Shown: piece after piece, positions 23,760 to 32,210 of the stretch
How positions within the stretch are numbered: the stretch's first letter is position 1
Layout: every line of letters starts with the position of its first letter
Assembly: GCA_023428265.1 (NCBI GenBank)
Contig: JAEYYW010000159.1
Location: 1-51,434 of the forward strand
Origin: Bacillota bacterium
GTDB lineage: Bacteria > Bacillota > Clostridia > Christensenellales > UMGS416
Reading direction: 5' to 3'
DNA: 51,434 bases
Made by a program: the position numbers and the translations under genes
Notes under the pieces: model-generated
What the model saw: only the letters and a program-made list of their open reading frames with translations
Databases searched by the model: none
What the model was told of the DNA's origin: nothing

Positions 23760-24842
23760 ATGAGCAGGGTGTTGATTGTTGATGATGAAAAAAGCATCCG
23801 TATGACGCTGTGCGAGTTTTTGCGGATGGAGGGGTATCAGGCAGACAGTGCCGAAGACGTGCCCACTGCCAGCCGCATGCTGGAAGAGACCGATTATGAT
23901 GTTGTCGTTTCCGATATCATCATGCCCAGGGTCTCCGGCATTGAGCTGCTGGGTGCCGTGCGAGCCAAATCCAAAGACATTCAATACATTGTGATGACCG
24001 GTGAGCCGTCGGTGGATACGGCGATTTCCGCGGTGCAGAAGGGTGCCAACGATTACCTGGTCAAGCCCATTGCCCGTGACGCCTTCATGAAGGCTGTGCG
24101 GTCTGCCGCGCTGGTCAAGGAGCTCACAGACCAGAAAACCGTGCTGGAGCAGGCCAACCAGGCATATCAGCGAAACCTGGAATATATCGTGGAGCAGCGC
24201 ACCAATGAGCTGCAAAGCGCGATGCAAAGCATCATCTCTCTTTTAACGTCTGTTGTCGAAACGCGGGATCCCTACACGGCCGGCCACCAACGCAGGGTCG
24301 GAAACCTTTCTGCTGCCATTGCCGGCAAAATGGGGCTGGACAACAAAACAACCCGGATGCTGAGAATCATTGGCTACATCCACGACATCGGCAAGATTTC
24401 AATCCCAACGGAGATACTTTCCAAGCCCGGCAAGCTCAACGACCTGGAGCGGGCGCTCATCCAAAACCACCCCGCCGCAAGCCATGAGATGATGGCCAAG
24501 GTGGACTTGCCGGAGGTAATCGGCAAAACACTCTACCAGCACCATGAGCGCTGTGACGGCAGCGGGTATCCCCTGGGGCTCACCAAGGGGGACATCACGC
24601 TGGAAGCGCAGATCATCATGGTCGCCGATGTGGTGGAGGCAATGATGTCGCACCGGCCCTATCGGCCCGCGCTTGGCCTTGAGGCAGCGATGGAGGAAAT
24701 CCGGACACACAGGGGGACGCTGTATAATCCTGATGTTGTGGATGCCTGCTCGGCACTGTTTGAAGAGGATCAATATCAAATCGAGGATTGTGAATACAAG
24801 ATCCATTTCCCGCTGATGAGGCACAAGCCCCCTCACGCATAA
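23760..24842 (+). CDS. Response regulator with HD-GYP phosphodiesterase domain
   Basis: A 360-residue protein. A receiver domain (1-120) has the acidic pocket VDDE, phospho-acceptor Asp52 (VVVSDIIMP) and Lys in LVKPIARDAF. A coiled linker (about 120-165) leads to an HD-GYP domain with GYIHDIGKISIPTEIL, HHERCDGSGYPLGL and MVADVVEAM. Such domains usually hydrolyse cyclic di-GMP to pGpG or GMP. The stretch after SGYPLGL reads TKGDITLEAQ rather than the common KGEEIPLxAR, a mild variation. Together with the kinase upstream it forms a two-component system whose output is second-messenger turnover rather than DNA binding. Confidence 0.9.
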   Translation: MSRVLIVDDEKSIRMTLCEFLRMEGYQADSAEDVPTASRMLEETDYDVVVSDIIMPRVSGIELLGAVRAKSKDIQYIVMTGEPSVDTAISAVQKGANDYLVKPIARDAFMKAVRSAALVKELTDQKTVLEQANQAYQRNLEYIVEQRTNELQSAMQSIISLLTSVVETRDPYTAGHQRRVGNLSAAIAGKMGLDNKTTRMLRIIGYIHDIGKISIPTEILSKPGKLNDLERALIQNHPAASHEMMAKVDLPEVIGKTLYQHHERCDGSGYPLGLTKGDITLEAQIIMVADVVEAMMSHRPYRPALGLEAAMEEIRTHRGTLYNPDVVDACSALFEEDQYQIEDCEYKIHFPLMRHKPPHA

Positions 24843-24867
24843 ACGATGCACTTGGCTAAAACGTTCG

Positions 24868-24904
24868 GGTTTCTGCTTTGCAAAGGCGGAGACCCATTCT
24901 TTTA
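24868..24904 (+). terminator. Terminator of the two-component operon
   Basis: A 10-bp stem (24868-24877 with 24887-24896, two G-T wobbles) with a 9-nt loop is followed by ATTCTTTTAT. Confidence 0.65.
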
Positions 24905-24969
24905 TACGGTTCAACTGTTAAAAAGACGAACGAAAAAAGAAAAAATGTATAAATAGTTCTTATTTCTTC

Positions 24970-24998
24970 TTGATTGGCAGTATGTATTCTGCTATGAT
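24970..24998 (+). promoter_or_regulatory. Sigma-A promoter of the purine operon
   Basis: TTGATT at 24970-24975, 17-bp spacer, TATGAT at 24993-24998. The leader is only about 35 nt, too short for a purine riboswitch. Confidence 0.75.
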
Positions 24999-25039
24999 TG
25001 CACCATATTCACATCGATACAATCCATGGAGGACAGATT

Positions 25040-25525
25040 ATGCCGAAGGTGGCTGTGATCATGGGCAGCGGTTCAGACTTGCCTGCTTTGGAAGCGGGAG
25101 TCAACCGCCTTGTTTCGTTTGGCATTGAGGCGGATGTCAGAATCGTGTCCGCCCACCGCACGCCGGATCGTGCTGCGGAGTTTGCCAAGAGCGCCGCGGC
25201 AAACGGATATGACGCCATCCTTGCCGCTGCCGGCAAGGCAGCGCACTTGCCCGGAGTGCTGGCGGCGTTCACCACGCTGCCGGTGATTGGCATCCCGATG
25301 AAATCCAGCTTTATGGATGGGATGGACTCTCTTCTGTCCATCGTGCAGATGCCCGCCGGCGTGCCCGTGGCCACCGTGGGGGTGGACGCCTCTGAGAACG
25401 CTGCGATCCTGGCCGCCCAGATGCTGGCGTTGCGTTACCCGGAGCTTGCGGAGAAGCTGACCGCCTTTAAGGCGGAGATGGCAAAAAAAGTGATCGAAGC
25501 AGACGAAAAGCTGGAGAGGAGATAA
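25040..25525 (+). CDS. purE: 5-(carboxyamino)imidazole ribonucleotide mutase
   Basis: A 161-residue enzyme making CAIR in de novo purine synthesis. MGSGSDLPAL and VSAHRTPDR are the substrate-binding motifs. The third motif reads AGKAAHLPG, where the common class I form is AGGAAHLPG. purK, the usual partner that makes N5-CAIR, is not in the window, so either it lies elsewhere or the enzyme uses CO2 directly; sequence alone cannot decide. GGAGGA at 25028-25033 fixes the start. First gene of the operon. Confidence 0.95.
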   Translation: MPKVAVIMGSGSDLPALEAGVNRLVSFGIEADVRIVSAHRTPDRAAEFAKSAAANGYDAILAAAGKAAHLPGVLAAFTTLPVIGIPMKSSFMDGMDSLLSIVQMPAGVPVATVGVDASENAAILAAQMLALRYPELAEKLTAFKAEMAKKVIEADEKLERR

Positions 25526-25529
25526 CCCC

Positions 25530-26246
25530 ATGGTGCAAAAGATGGAGCAGCTCTACGAGGGAAAGGCCAAGAAAGTGTTCGCCACCGACAATCCCGATTA
25601 TGTGATTGTGTCTTATAAGGATGATGCCACGGCGTTCAACGGCCTGAAGCGCGGCACCATTGTGGGCAAGGGCGTGGTGAACAACGTGGTGTCCAACCAC
25701 CTGTTTCAGATGCTGGAAGGCAAGGGAATCCCAACCCACTATGTGGAGCAGCTGAGCGACCGGGAAACGGTGGTGAAAAGAGTGTCCATCGTGCCGGTGG
25801 AGGTCATTGTCCGCAACATCGCGGCAGGCTCCCTCAGCAAGCGCCTGGGCCTTCCGGAGGGCCAGAAGCTCGCCAAGACCGTGCTTGAATACAGCTACAA
25901 AAACGACGAACTGGGCGATCCGATGATCAACGACTACCACATCGCCGCCATGGAGCTGGCCACGCCGGAGGAGATGGCGATGATCGCCGCGTATTCCTTT
26001 CAGGTCAATGATATTCTTTCCGCCTATCTCAAGGAATCCAATATTGAGCTGATTGACTTCAAGCTGGAGTTTGGCCGCTTTCACGGGCAAATCATCCTGG
26101 CAGACGAGATCTCTCCGGACACCTGCCGGTTCTGGGACACTCGAACCGGCCAGAAGCTGGATAAGGATCGTTTCCGCCGCGACCTGGGCGACGTTGAGGA
26201 GGCCTATCAGGAAGTGCTTCATCGCCTGATGGGCGGGAAGGCGTAG
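25530..26246 (+). CDS. purC: SAICAR synthase
   Basis: A 238-residue phosphoribosylaminoimidazole-succinocarboxamide synthase, which joins aspartate to CAIR with ATP. Typical blocks are QLYEGKAKKVFATD (nucleotide loop), VEVIVRNIAAGSL, LEFGRFHGQIILADEISPDTCRFWD and DKDRFRRDLG. Normal bacterial length. It starts 4 bp after purE with GGAGAGGAG upstream, and its stop is 1 bp from the purF start. Confidence 0.96.
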   Translation: MVQKMEQLYEGKAKKVFATDNPDYVIVSYKDDATAFNGLKRGTIVGKGVVNNVVSNHLFQMLEGKGIPTHYVEQLSDRETVVKRVSIVPVEVIVRNIAAGSLSKRLGLPEGQKLAKTVLEYSYKNDELGDPMINDYHIAAMELATPEEMAMIAAYSFQVNDILSAYLKESNIELIDFKLEFGRFHGQIILADEISPDTCRFWDTRTGQKLDKDRFRRDLGDVEEAYQEVLHRLMGGKA

Positions 26247-26247
26247 C

Positions 26248-27654
26248 ATGAAAGCGCTATGCCCTTACGATCGCCTGAAGCCCTGGAATGACGTGATGCC
26301 GGAGGAATGCGGCATCGTGGGCATTTATGACGAAGGCGGTGTGCAGACTTCCGAGGTGTTATACTACGGTCTTTATGCCTTGCAGCACCGGGGCCAGGAA
26401 AGCGCCGGCATGGCAATGAGCGATGGCCATGAGATCAAAAACCACAAGGGCATGGGCCTTGTCAACGAGGTGTTCGGCGAGCCGGAGGCGATGTTCCGGT
26501 TGGGGGAGGGGCGTCTTGGCATCGGCCACGTGCGCTACTCCACCTGCGGCGCCAGCGAGCTCACCAACAGCCAACCTCTGGTGGTGCGTTACAGCGAGGG
26601 CACAATCGCCCTGGCACACAACGGCAACCTGGTGAACGCCGAGGCTCTCCGCCGCGAGCTGGAGGCCCAGGGCAACATCTTTCAGACCACGCTGGACACC
26701 GAAATCATCGCATCCATCATTGCCCGCAAAGGCGGCGACATCATTGAGGCCATCAAGCATGCCATGCGCCAGATCAGGGGCAGCTATGGCCTGGTGATCA
26801 TGACGAAGGACAAGCTGATCGGCGTGCGCGACCCGCTGGGCATCCGGCCGCTGGCGCTTGGCCGCGCCGGTGACGCCTACATCCTCTCCAGCGAGTCCTG
26901 TGCCTTTGACGCGGTGGGCGCGGAGTTCATCCGCGATGTGCGCCCCGGCGAAATCATCGTGATAGACCAGGACGGCCTGAAGTCCATCCGCACAGAGAGC
27001 CCGCTGGAAAGCAAGCTGTGCATCTTCGAGTTTGTTTATTTTGCACGTACTGACAGCGTGATTGACGGCATCAGTGTTTATCAGGCCCGTGAAAACGCGG
27101 GGCGGCTTTTGGCCCGCCGCTTCCCGGTGGAGGCCGATCTTGTGTCCGGTGTGCCCGACTCGGCAATCACCGCCGCCATCGGCTACGCCAAGGAATCGGG
27201 CATCCCTTATGGAGAGAGCCTGGCCAAAAACCGTTATGTGGGCCGCACATTCATTCAGCCCCAGCAGCAAAAACGGGAAAACGGCGTCAAAATCAAATTG
27301 AATGCGCTGCGGCGCAACGTGCAGGGCAAGCGCGTTGTGCTGCTGGATGACAGCATCGTGCGCGGCACCACCAGCCGCAAGATCGTGGAAATGCTGCGCC
27401 TGGCCGGCGCCCGCGAAGTGCACATGCGTGTCAGCTCCCCGCCGGTGCGGTTCCCATGCTATTTCGGCATCGACACGCCCAACTCCAGCCAGCTGATTGG
27501 AGCAAACCACTCCACGGAGGAGATCCGCAAAATCATCGGCGCCGACAGCCTGGAGTATCTGAGCCTTGGTGACCTGATGAAAACCGTGGAAGGCTCCGGC
27601 TGCGGGTTCTGCACCGGTTGCTTTGAAGGGAAGTATCCGGTCGAGGTTGGTTAA
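26248..27654 (+). CDS. purF: Amidophosphoribosyltransferase
   Basis: A 468-residue enzyme committing PRPP to purine synthesis. The N-terminal Ntn glutaminase is made as a proenzyme: the catalytic nucleophile is Cys21 (PEECGIVGIYD), after a 20-residue propeptide. The PRPP site is VVLLDDSIVRGTTS. The C-terminal cysteines in GSGCGFCTGCF and those at LCIFEF and PCYFG fit the 4Fe-4S cluster of Bacillus-type PurF. The next gene, purM, is separated by a palindromic element (27681-27796). Confidence 0.96.
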   Translation: MKALCPYDRLKPWNDVMPEECGIVGIYDEGGVQTSEVLYYGLYALQHRGQESAGMAMSDGHEIKNHKGMGLVNEVFGEPEAMFRLGEGRLGIGHVRYSTCGASELTNSQPLVVRYSEGTIALAHNGNLVNAEALRRELEAQGNIFQTTLDTEIIASIIARKGGDIIEAIKHAMRQIRGSYGLVIMTKDKLIGVRDPLGIRPLALGRAGDAYILSSESCAFDAVGAEFIRDVRPGEIIVIDQDGLKSIRTESPLESKLCIFEFVYFARTDSVIDGISVYQARENAGRLLARRFPVEADLVSGVPDSAITAAIGYAKESGIPYGESLAKNRYVGRTFIQPQQQKRENGVKIKLNALRRNVQGKRVVLLDDSIVRGTTSRKIVEMLRLAGAREVHMRVSSPPVRFPCYFGIDTPNSSQLIGANHSTEEIRKIIGADSLEYLSLGDLMKTVEGSGCGFCTGCFEGKYPVEVG

Positions 27655-27680
27655 CGACTCTTCTCTGTGAATCATATATC

Positions 27681-27796
27681 AACTCCCTCCGCCTGCTTTC
27701 GCAGGCACCTCCCTCAAGAGGGAGGCAAGTTGAACTCTGAACGAGCTGAACTTGTCCCCCTCTTGAGGGGGATGTCGCGCAGCGACAGGGGGAGTT
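27681..27796 (-). repeat. Palindromic element of about 115 bp, copy A
   Basis: Inverted relative to copies B and C. Starts AACTCCCTCCGCCTGC and ends GCAGCGACAGGGGGAGTTT, so the ends are inverted repeats (AACTCCC / GGGAGTT). Inside are arms CCTGC...GCAGG, CCTCCCTC...GAGGGAGG, CCCCCTC...GAGGGGG and GTCGC...GCGAC, which would fold into a multi-armed RNA or DNA structure. It lies between purF and purM and ends 2 bp before the purM ribosome binding site. Confidence 0.75.
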
Positions 27797-27811
27797 TGGG
27801 AGGATAAACCC

Positions 27812-28837
27812 ATGGATTACAAACAAGCCGGTGTGGACGTGGAAGCAGGATATGAGGCCGTCAGCCTCTACAAGAAGCACATCAAGCGCACGCTGATCCC
27901 CGGCGTGCTGGGCGACGTGGGCTCCTTCGGGGGCTTCTTTTCGTTGGCGGCGTTCCAGGGCATGGAGGAGCCGGTGCTGGTGTCCGGCACCGACGGCGTG
28001 GGCACCAAGCTGAAGATCGCCTTCGCGATGGACAAGCACGACACCGTGGGCATCGACGCCGTGGCAATGTGCGTGAACGACATCATCTGCCAGGGCGCCA
28101 AACCTCTGTTCTTCCTCGATTACCTCGCCACCGGCAAACTGGATCCTCAAAAAGCCGCTGCGGTTGTAAAAGGTGTGGCCGAGGGCTGCGTGCAGGGCCA
28201 GTGCGCGCTGATTGGCGGCGAGACTGCCGAAATGCCTGGCTTCTACCCCGAGGGGGAATATGACCTGGCCGGTTTTGCCGTGGGCATTGTGGACCGCAAA
28301 AAGTCCATCACCGGCGCTTCCATCCAGCCCGGCGACATTCTTGTGGGCCTTGCCTCTTCCGGTGTGCACAGCAACGGCTTTTCACTCTCCCGCAAGCTGC
28401 TGGGCGACACGCCGGATGCCCTCAATCGCTTCATTCCAGAGTTTGGCAGGACAGCCGGTGAGGAGCTTCTGGTGCCCACCCGCATCTATGTGAACACAAT
28501 CCTGGAGCTTATCAAGGAGTTTGAGCTCAAGGGCATCGCCCACATCACCGGCGGAGGCTTCATTGAGAACATCCCGCGGATCATCCCCGAAGGCTTGAAG
28601 GCCGTGATCCATGGCGGCAGCTGGGAGATCCCGCCGGTGTTCCAACACCTGCAACAGCTGGGAAGCCTCTCTGACCGCTCGATTTATAACACCTATAACA
28701 TGGGCATCGGCATGGTGCTGGCTGTGGATCCGTCCATCGCCGGCGTTGTGGCGGAGCGAGCCACAGCCCTGGGCGACCGGGCCTTCCTCATCGGTGAGGT
28801 GAAGGAAGGGCAGGGGGGCATCGAGCTGTGCCTGTGA
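27812..28837 (+). CDS. purM: Phosphoribosylformylglycinamidine cyclo-ligase (AIR synthase)
   Basis: A 341-residue ATP-dependent enzyme closing the imidazole ring. Recognised by GVLGDVGSFGGFFSL, VSGTDGVGTKLKIAF, GGETAEMPGFYPEGEYDLAGF, GLASSGVHSNGFSL and HITGGGFIENIPR. Full family length. GGGAGG at 27798-27803 is the ribosome binding site, directly after palindromic element A. The 3' end overlaps purN by 10 bp. Confidence 0.96.
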   Translation: MDYKQAGVDVEAGYEAVSLYKKHIKRTLIPGVLGDVGSFGGFFSLAAFQGMEEPVLVSGTDGVGTKLKIAFAMDKHDTVGIDAVAMCVNDIICQGAKPLFFLDYLATGKLDPQKAAAVVKGVAEGCVQGQCALIGGETAEMPGFYPEGEYDLAGFAVGIVDRKKSITGASIQPGDILVGLASSGVHSNGFSLSRKLLGDTPDALNRFIPEFGRTAGEELLVPTRIYVNTILELIKEFELKGIAHITGGGFIENIPRIIPEGLKAVIHGGSWEIPPVFQHLQQLGSLSDRSIYNTYNMGIGMVLAVDPSIAGVVAERATALGDRAFLIGEVKEGQGGIELCL

Positions 28838-29457
28838 AACGCATTGCCGTGTTTGCGACCGGCGGCGGCACCAACTTCCAGGCAGTGATTGACGCCGTGG
28901 CGGATGGCCGCATCCCCGGCAAAATCGTGTGCCTGATCTACAACCGCAAGGCCGCCTACGCCGCCGAGCGGGCCCGTCTGGCCGGCATCCCGGCCATCTA
29001 CATCAACCGGAAAACGAGCCCCACGCGGGAGGCGTTTGAAGCAAGGATTCAGCAGACGCTGCTGGAGTACGCCGCTGATGTGCTTGTGCTCGCCGGATGG
29101 CTGGACATTTTAGGGTCAGAAACGGTAAAATATTACCAAAACCGCATTGTGAACACCCACCCGGCGTTGATCCCGGCCTTCTGCGGCATGGGGATGTATG
29201 GCCACCATGTGCACGAGGCTGTGATCGCCCATGGCGTGAAGGTGTCCGGCTGCACAATCCATCTTGTGGAAGAAGGCGTGGACACCGGCCCGATCATCTT
29301 CCAACAGGCCGTAGAGGTATTGCCGGGTGACACTGCGGAAACGCTTGCCGCCCGCATCCTGCCACACGAGCACAGGCTGCTGGTGGAGGCGGTGAGGTTG
29401 CTTTGCGAGGAGCGGCTCTCCATCTGTGACCGGAGGGTGACTGTGATTGAGGATTGA
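28828..29457 (+). CDS. purN: Phosphoribosylglycinamide formyltransferase
   Basis: A 209-residue folate-dependent enzyme formylating GAR. The catalytic motif NTHPALIPAF and the Asp of EEGVDTGPIIFQ are present. The start is GTG at 28828, served by the G-run at 28813-28818; a second GTG at 28834 overlaps the purM stop and is a less well spaced alternative. The last 11 bases overlap the following small gene. Confidence 0.95.
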   Translation: MPVKRIAVFATGGGTNFQAVIDAVADGRIPGKIVCLIYNRKAAYAAERARLAGIPAIYINRKTSPTREAFEARIQQTLLEYAADVLVLAGWLDILGSETVKYYQNRIVNTHPALIPAFCGMGMYGHHVHEAVIAHGVKVSGCTIHLVEEGVDTGPIIFQQAVEVLPGDTAETLAARILPHEHRLLVEAVRLLCEERLSICDRRVTVIED

Positions 29458-29818
29458 TTCATTCAGCAAGAGATTTTTGGCAATCATCGCCGTGGCGGTG
29501 GCCGCTGTCATTGTGTTCGGAATCGCATCGAGCGTCGTGAGCGAAGGTTTTGTCAAAAGCACCGATGAGGTTGTTATTGTTCAGGCAACGGTGGATGGAG
29601 ACAACTTGCATGTCTTTGGCTACACCAAAGCGAGTGGGTGGGTGCTGGTAAACCACGAGGTTTCCGTGATAGATCGGGCTCTGTATCTGAAGATGAGGTT
29701 TGCACCGCAGCTGAAGAGAGGAGCTCGGCAAAACGGTAATTTCGAGCGCGATGTAATCATTAGTTCTGCTGATATTGACCAAATCTATCTGCAAGGCAGC
29801 GCTAAAGAAGATACGTAG
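29447..29818 (+). CDS. Small membrane-anchored protein, first of a paralogous pair
   Basis: A 123-residue protein with one N-terminal membrane helix (FLAIIAVAVAAVIVFGIASSVV) and an outside domain of about 90 residues. The start is TTG at 29447, supported by GGAGGGTGA at 29432-29440; no ATG is available. The C-terminal part (LYLKMRFAP...IDQIYLQGSAKEDT) clearly matches the protein at 30198-30590 (AYIMLRYVP...IDEVYIQGPTKDDL). Uncharacterised small Bacillota proteins end in similar YIQG motifs. There is no evident link to purine synthesis. Confidence 0.7.
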   Translation: MRIDSFSKRFLAIIAVAVAAVIVFGIASSVVSEGFVKSTDEVVIVQATVDGDNLHVFGYTKASGWVLVNHEVSVIDRALYLKMRFAPQLKRGARQNGNFERDVIISSADIDQIYLQGSAKEDT

Positions 29819-29867
29819 TTAATTTGGCAGAGGTGATCCGGCTCGAAGGGCCTGATCTTGCTTCATA

Positions 29868-29897
29868 CTCAGTAGGGGCCGGGCTCCGTCCCGGCCC
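29868..29897 (+). repeat. Short GC-rich palindromic repeat, copy 2
   Basis: Shares CTCAGTAGGGGCCGGGCTC with 19886-19904; here GGCCGGG pairs with CCCGGCC to form the hairpin. Confidence 0.6.
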
Positions 29898-29922
29898 GCG
29901 GCGGCAAGCTCCGTGCTGCAAC

Positions 29923-30037
29923 AACTCCCCCTGTCACTTCGTGACATCCCCCTCAGGAGGGGGACAAGTACATTCTTGATCAGAACCCTACTTGCCTCCC
30001 TCATTGAGGGAGGTGCCCCGAAGGGGCGGAGGGAGTA
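29923..30037 (+). repeat. Palindromic element of about 115 bp, copy B
   Basis: Same orientation as copy C: begins AACTCCCCCTGTCACTTCGTG, contains CCCCCTC...GAGGGGGACAAG and ACTTGCCTCCCTC...GAGGGAGG, and ends GGGGCGGAGGGAGTA. It sits in the 379-bp gap between the paralogous small membrane protein genes. Confidence 0.75.
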
Positions 30038-30044
30038 CCGAGGA

Positions 30045-30119
30045 AATCCCCCCTGTCGCCTGAAGGCGACATCCCCCCTTGAATTTTTGCCTTCGGCAAA
30101 AACAAAGGGGGTGGGGAGA
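30045..30119 (+). repeat. Degenerate relative of the palindromic element (copy E)
   Basis: Begins AATCCCCCCTGTCGCCTGAAGG, like the left arm of copies B and C, then holds a separate hairpin TTTTTGCC...GGCAAAAA and ends GGGGGTGGGGAG. It follows copy B directly, filling the gap before the gene at 30198. Confidence 0.5.
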
Positions 30120-30197
30120 GGTTATTCATTATTCAATTCTTGATCATACTCTCTCATTCCCCTTGGAGGGGTGAGATGGTGAAAAGGAGGACTCACA

Positions 30198-30590
30198 ATG
30201 GCTAAGAGAAAACGAATCATTGTTCTCAGTGTTATTGGATTTCTTCTGCTTGCTGTAATTGCAACTGGCATTATTCTGTGGTTCTACTTAAGTTATGGTC
30301 AGCCGATCAGCACCGATTCCATTTTCGTAGAGAAGACGTATTATGAGGTTGGAAAAGTCGATATCACTGGGACGACCATTAACAGCTCGATGGCTTTTAG
30401 TGGGTTCGATTATGATTATATCGAAAATCGCGCCTATATTATGCTCCGATATGTGCCGGTCAATGGGAAGTTTACTTCCGGCGACTTTAATGTGACAACA
30501 AATAATCTGAACGGGATTGATGAGGTTTACATCCAGGGGCCAACCAAGGATGACCTGAAGTTGGTTTGGTCCAGAGGCGATGAGCAGTAA
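30198..30590 (+). CDS. Small membrane-anchored protein, second of a paralogous pair
   Basis: A 130-residue protein: basic N-terminus (MAKRKRI), one membrane helix (IVLSVIGFLLLAVIATGIILWFYL) and an outside domain ending GIDEVYIQGPTKDDLKLVW. It is a paralogue of the protein at 29447-29818, but its coding sequence is visibly more AT-rich, so the pair may have arrived separately or diverged in composition. AAAAGGAGG upstream is the ribosome binding site. It is read in the purine operon direction, 39 bp before purH. Function unknown. Confidence 0.75.
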   Translation: MAKRKRIIVLSVIGFLLLAVIATGIILWFYLSYGQPISTDSIFVEKTYYEVGKVDITGTTINSSMAFSGFDYDYIENRAYIMLRYVPVNGKFTSGDFNVTTNNLNGIDEVYIQGPTKDDLKLVWSRGDEQ

Positions 30591-30629
30591 TCATTTGAAT
30601 TGATCTTAATTTTTCAGGAGGATATATCC

Positions 30630-32168
30630 ATGCGAGCCATCCTTTCCGTCTTTGACAAAGCCGGGGTCGTGGAGTTCGCCCAGGGCCTTTCGGAGCTGGG
30701 CGTGCAGCTCATTTCCACCGGCGGCACTGCCACCGCCTTGAAAAAGGCCGGCCTTGCCGTCACCGAGGTCAGTGACATCACCGGCTTCCCCGAATGCCTG
30801 GACGGCCGGGTGAAGACGCTGCACCCGCTCATCCACGCTGGGATTCTCGCGATGCGCGGTAATGCCGAGCACATGGAACAGCTCAACCAACTGGGCGTCG
30901 AGACCATTGACATCATTGCCGTGAACCTCTACCCCTTCAAGCAGACGGTGGCCAAGCCCTGCGTGACATTTGAGGAAGCCGTGGAGAACATTGACATCGG
31001 CGGGCCCACGATGCTGCGTGCTGCCGCCAAAAACTGGCAGGACGTGGCTGTGATGGTGGACCCGGCGGACTACGCCGTGGTGCTGGATGAACTCAAAAAG
31101 AACGGCCATGTTTCCCGCGACACCAAGCGCCGCCTGCAATACAAGGTGTTTGAGCACACGGCCAATTATGACGCAATGATCTTTGATTACCTACGCAAGC
31201 AGCAGGGCATCCAATTCCCCGAGACGCTCACAGTCACCTATGAAAGGCAGCAGGACCTGCGCTACGGTGAAAACCCCCACCAGAATGCCGTGTTTTACCG
31301 GGAAGTCAGCCCGGCGGCAGGCTCCTTGGCCGCTGCCGAGCAGCTGCACGGCAAGGAGCTTTCCTACAACAACATCGGCGACGCCAACGGCGCGTTGGAT
31401 CTTCTGCGGGAGTTTTCCGAGACCACCGTGGTGGCCGTGAAGCACGCCACACCCTGCGGTGTGGGCAGCGCGCCCACGTTGCTGGAGGCCTGGACGAAGG
31501 CTTATGAGACCGACCCAATGTCCATCTATGGCGGCATTGTGGCCATCAATACCACCGTGGACGCCGCCACCGCAGCCGAAATGGGCAAGATCTTCCTGGA
31601 GGTTGTGATCGCTCCGGACTATGCGCCGGAGGCGCTGGACATCCTCGGTAAGAAGAAGAACATCCGGCTTTTGAAGCTACCCGGCATTGCCGCCCCGGTG
31701 GCCCGCGGCACCTTTGACATGAAGAAGGTGCTGGGCGGCCTGCTGGTGCAGGAGATGGATCTGGAGCTGCTGCACGAGACCGATCTCAAGGTCGTGACAA
31801 AGCGCGCCCCAACGGAGCAGGAGATGAAGGATCTGCTCTTTACCTGGAAAATCGTGAAGCACACCAAGTCCAACGCCATCGTGGTGGGCCGCGAGGGCCA
31901 ATCGCTGGGCATCGGCGGCGGCCAGGTGAACCGTTTCTGGCCCACGCAGCAGGCGCTGGAGCGCTCTGGGGAAAAGGTGAAGGGCGCCGTGCTGGCCTCC
32001 GACGCGTTCTTCCCCTTTGACGATTGCGTGCGGGAAGCGGCCAAATATGGCGTCACCGCCATCATCCAGCCCGGCGGAGCCGGCAACGACAAGGCCAGCA
32101 TCGACGCCTGCGACGAGGCCGGCATTGCGATGGTGTTTACCGGCATGCGGCATTTCAAGCATTCATAA
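30630..32168 (+). CDS. purH: Bifunctional AICAR transformylase/IMP cyclohydrolase
   Basis: A 512-residue enzyme for the last two steps to IMP. The N-terminal cyclohydrolase part (about 1-190) has the methylglyoxal-synthase-like fold (LISTGGTATALKKAGL, GGPTMLRAAAKN); the C-terminal transformylase part has DLRYGENPHQNAVFY, KHATPCGVGSA and IGGGQVNRFWP. Start at 30630 because CAGGAGGAT lies just upstream; the frame extends 10 codons further without a better site. Confidence 0.96.
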   Translation: MRAILSVFDKAGVVEFAQGLSELGVQLISTGGTATALKKAGLAVTEVSDITGFPECLDGRVKTLHPLIHAGILAMRGNAEHMEQLNQLGVETIDIIAVNLYPFKQTVAKPCVTFEEAVENIDIGGPTMLRAAAKNWQDVAVMVDPADYAVVLDELKKNGHVSRDTKRRLQYKVFEHTANYDAMIFDYLRKQQGIQFPETLTVTYERQQDLRYGENPHQNAVFYREVSPAAGSLAAAEQLHGKELSYNNIGDANGALDLLREFSETTVVAVKHATPCGVGSAPTLLEAWTKAYETDPMSIYGGIVAINTTVDAATAAEMGKIFLEVVIAPDYAPEALDILGKKKNIRLLKLPGIAAPVARGTFDMKKVLGGLLVQEMDLELLHETDLKVVTKRAPTEQEMKDLLFTWKIVKHTKSNAIVVGREGQSLGIGGGQVNRFWPTQQALERSGEKVKGAVLASDAFFPFDDCVREAAKYGVTAIIQPGGAGNDKASIDACDEAGIAMVFTGMRHFKHS

Positions 32169-32210
32169 CCGCCTTGGCCCCACCGGAGCCGAGGGAAAGG
32201 ATGGCGGCAT

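Noticed and set aside
24999..25039. Purine riboswitch ahead of purE
   Set aside because: The leader after the mapped-looking promoter is only about 35 nt and lacks the conserved aptamer loops.
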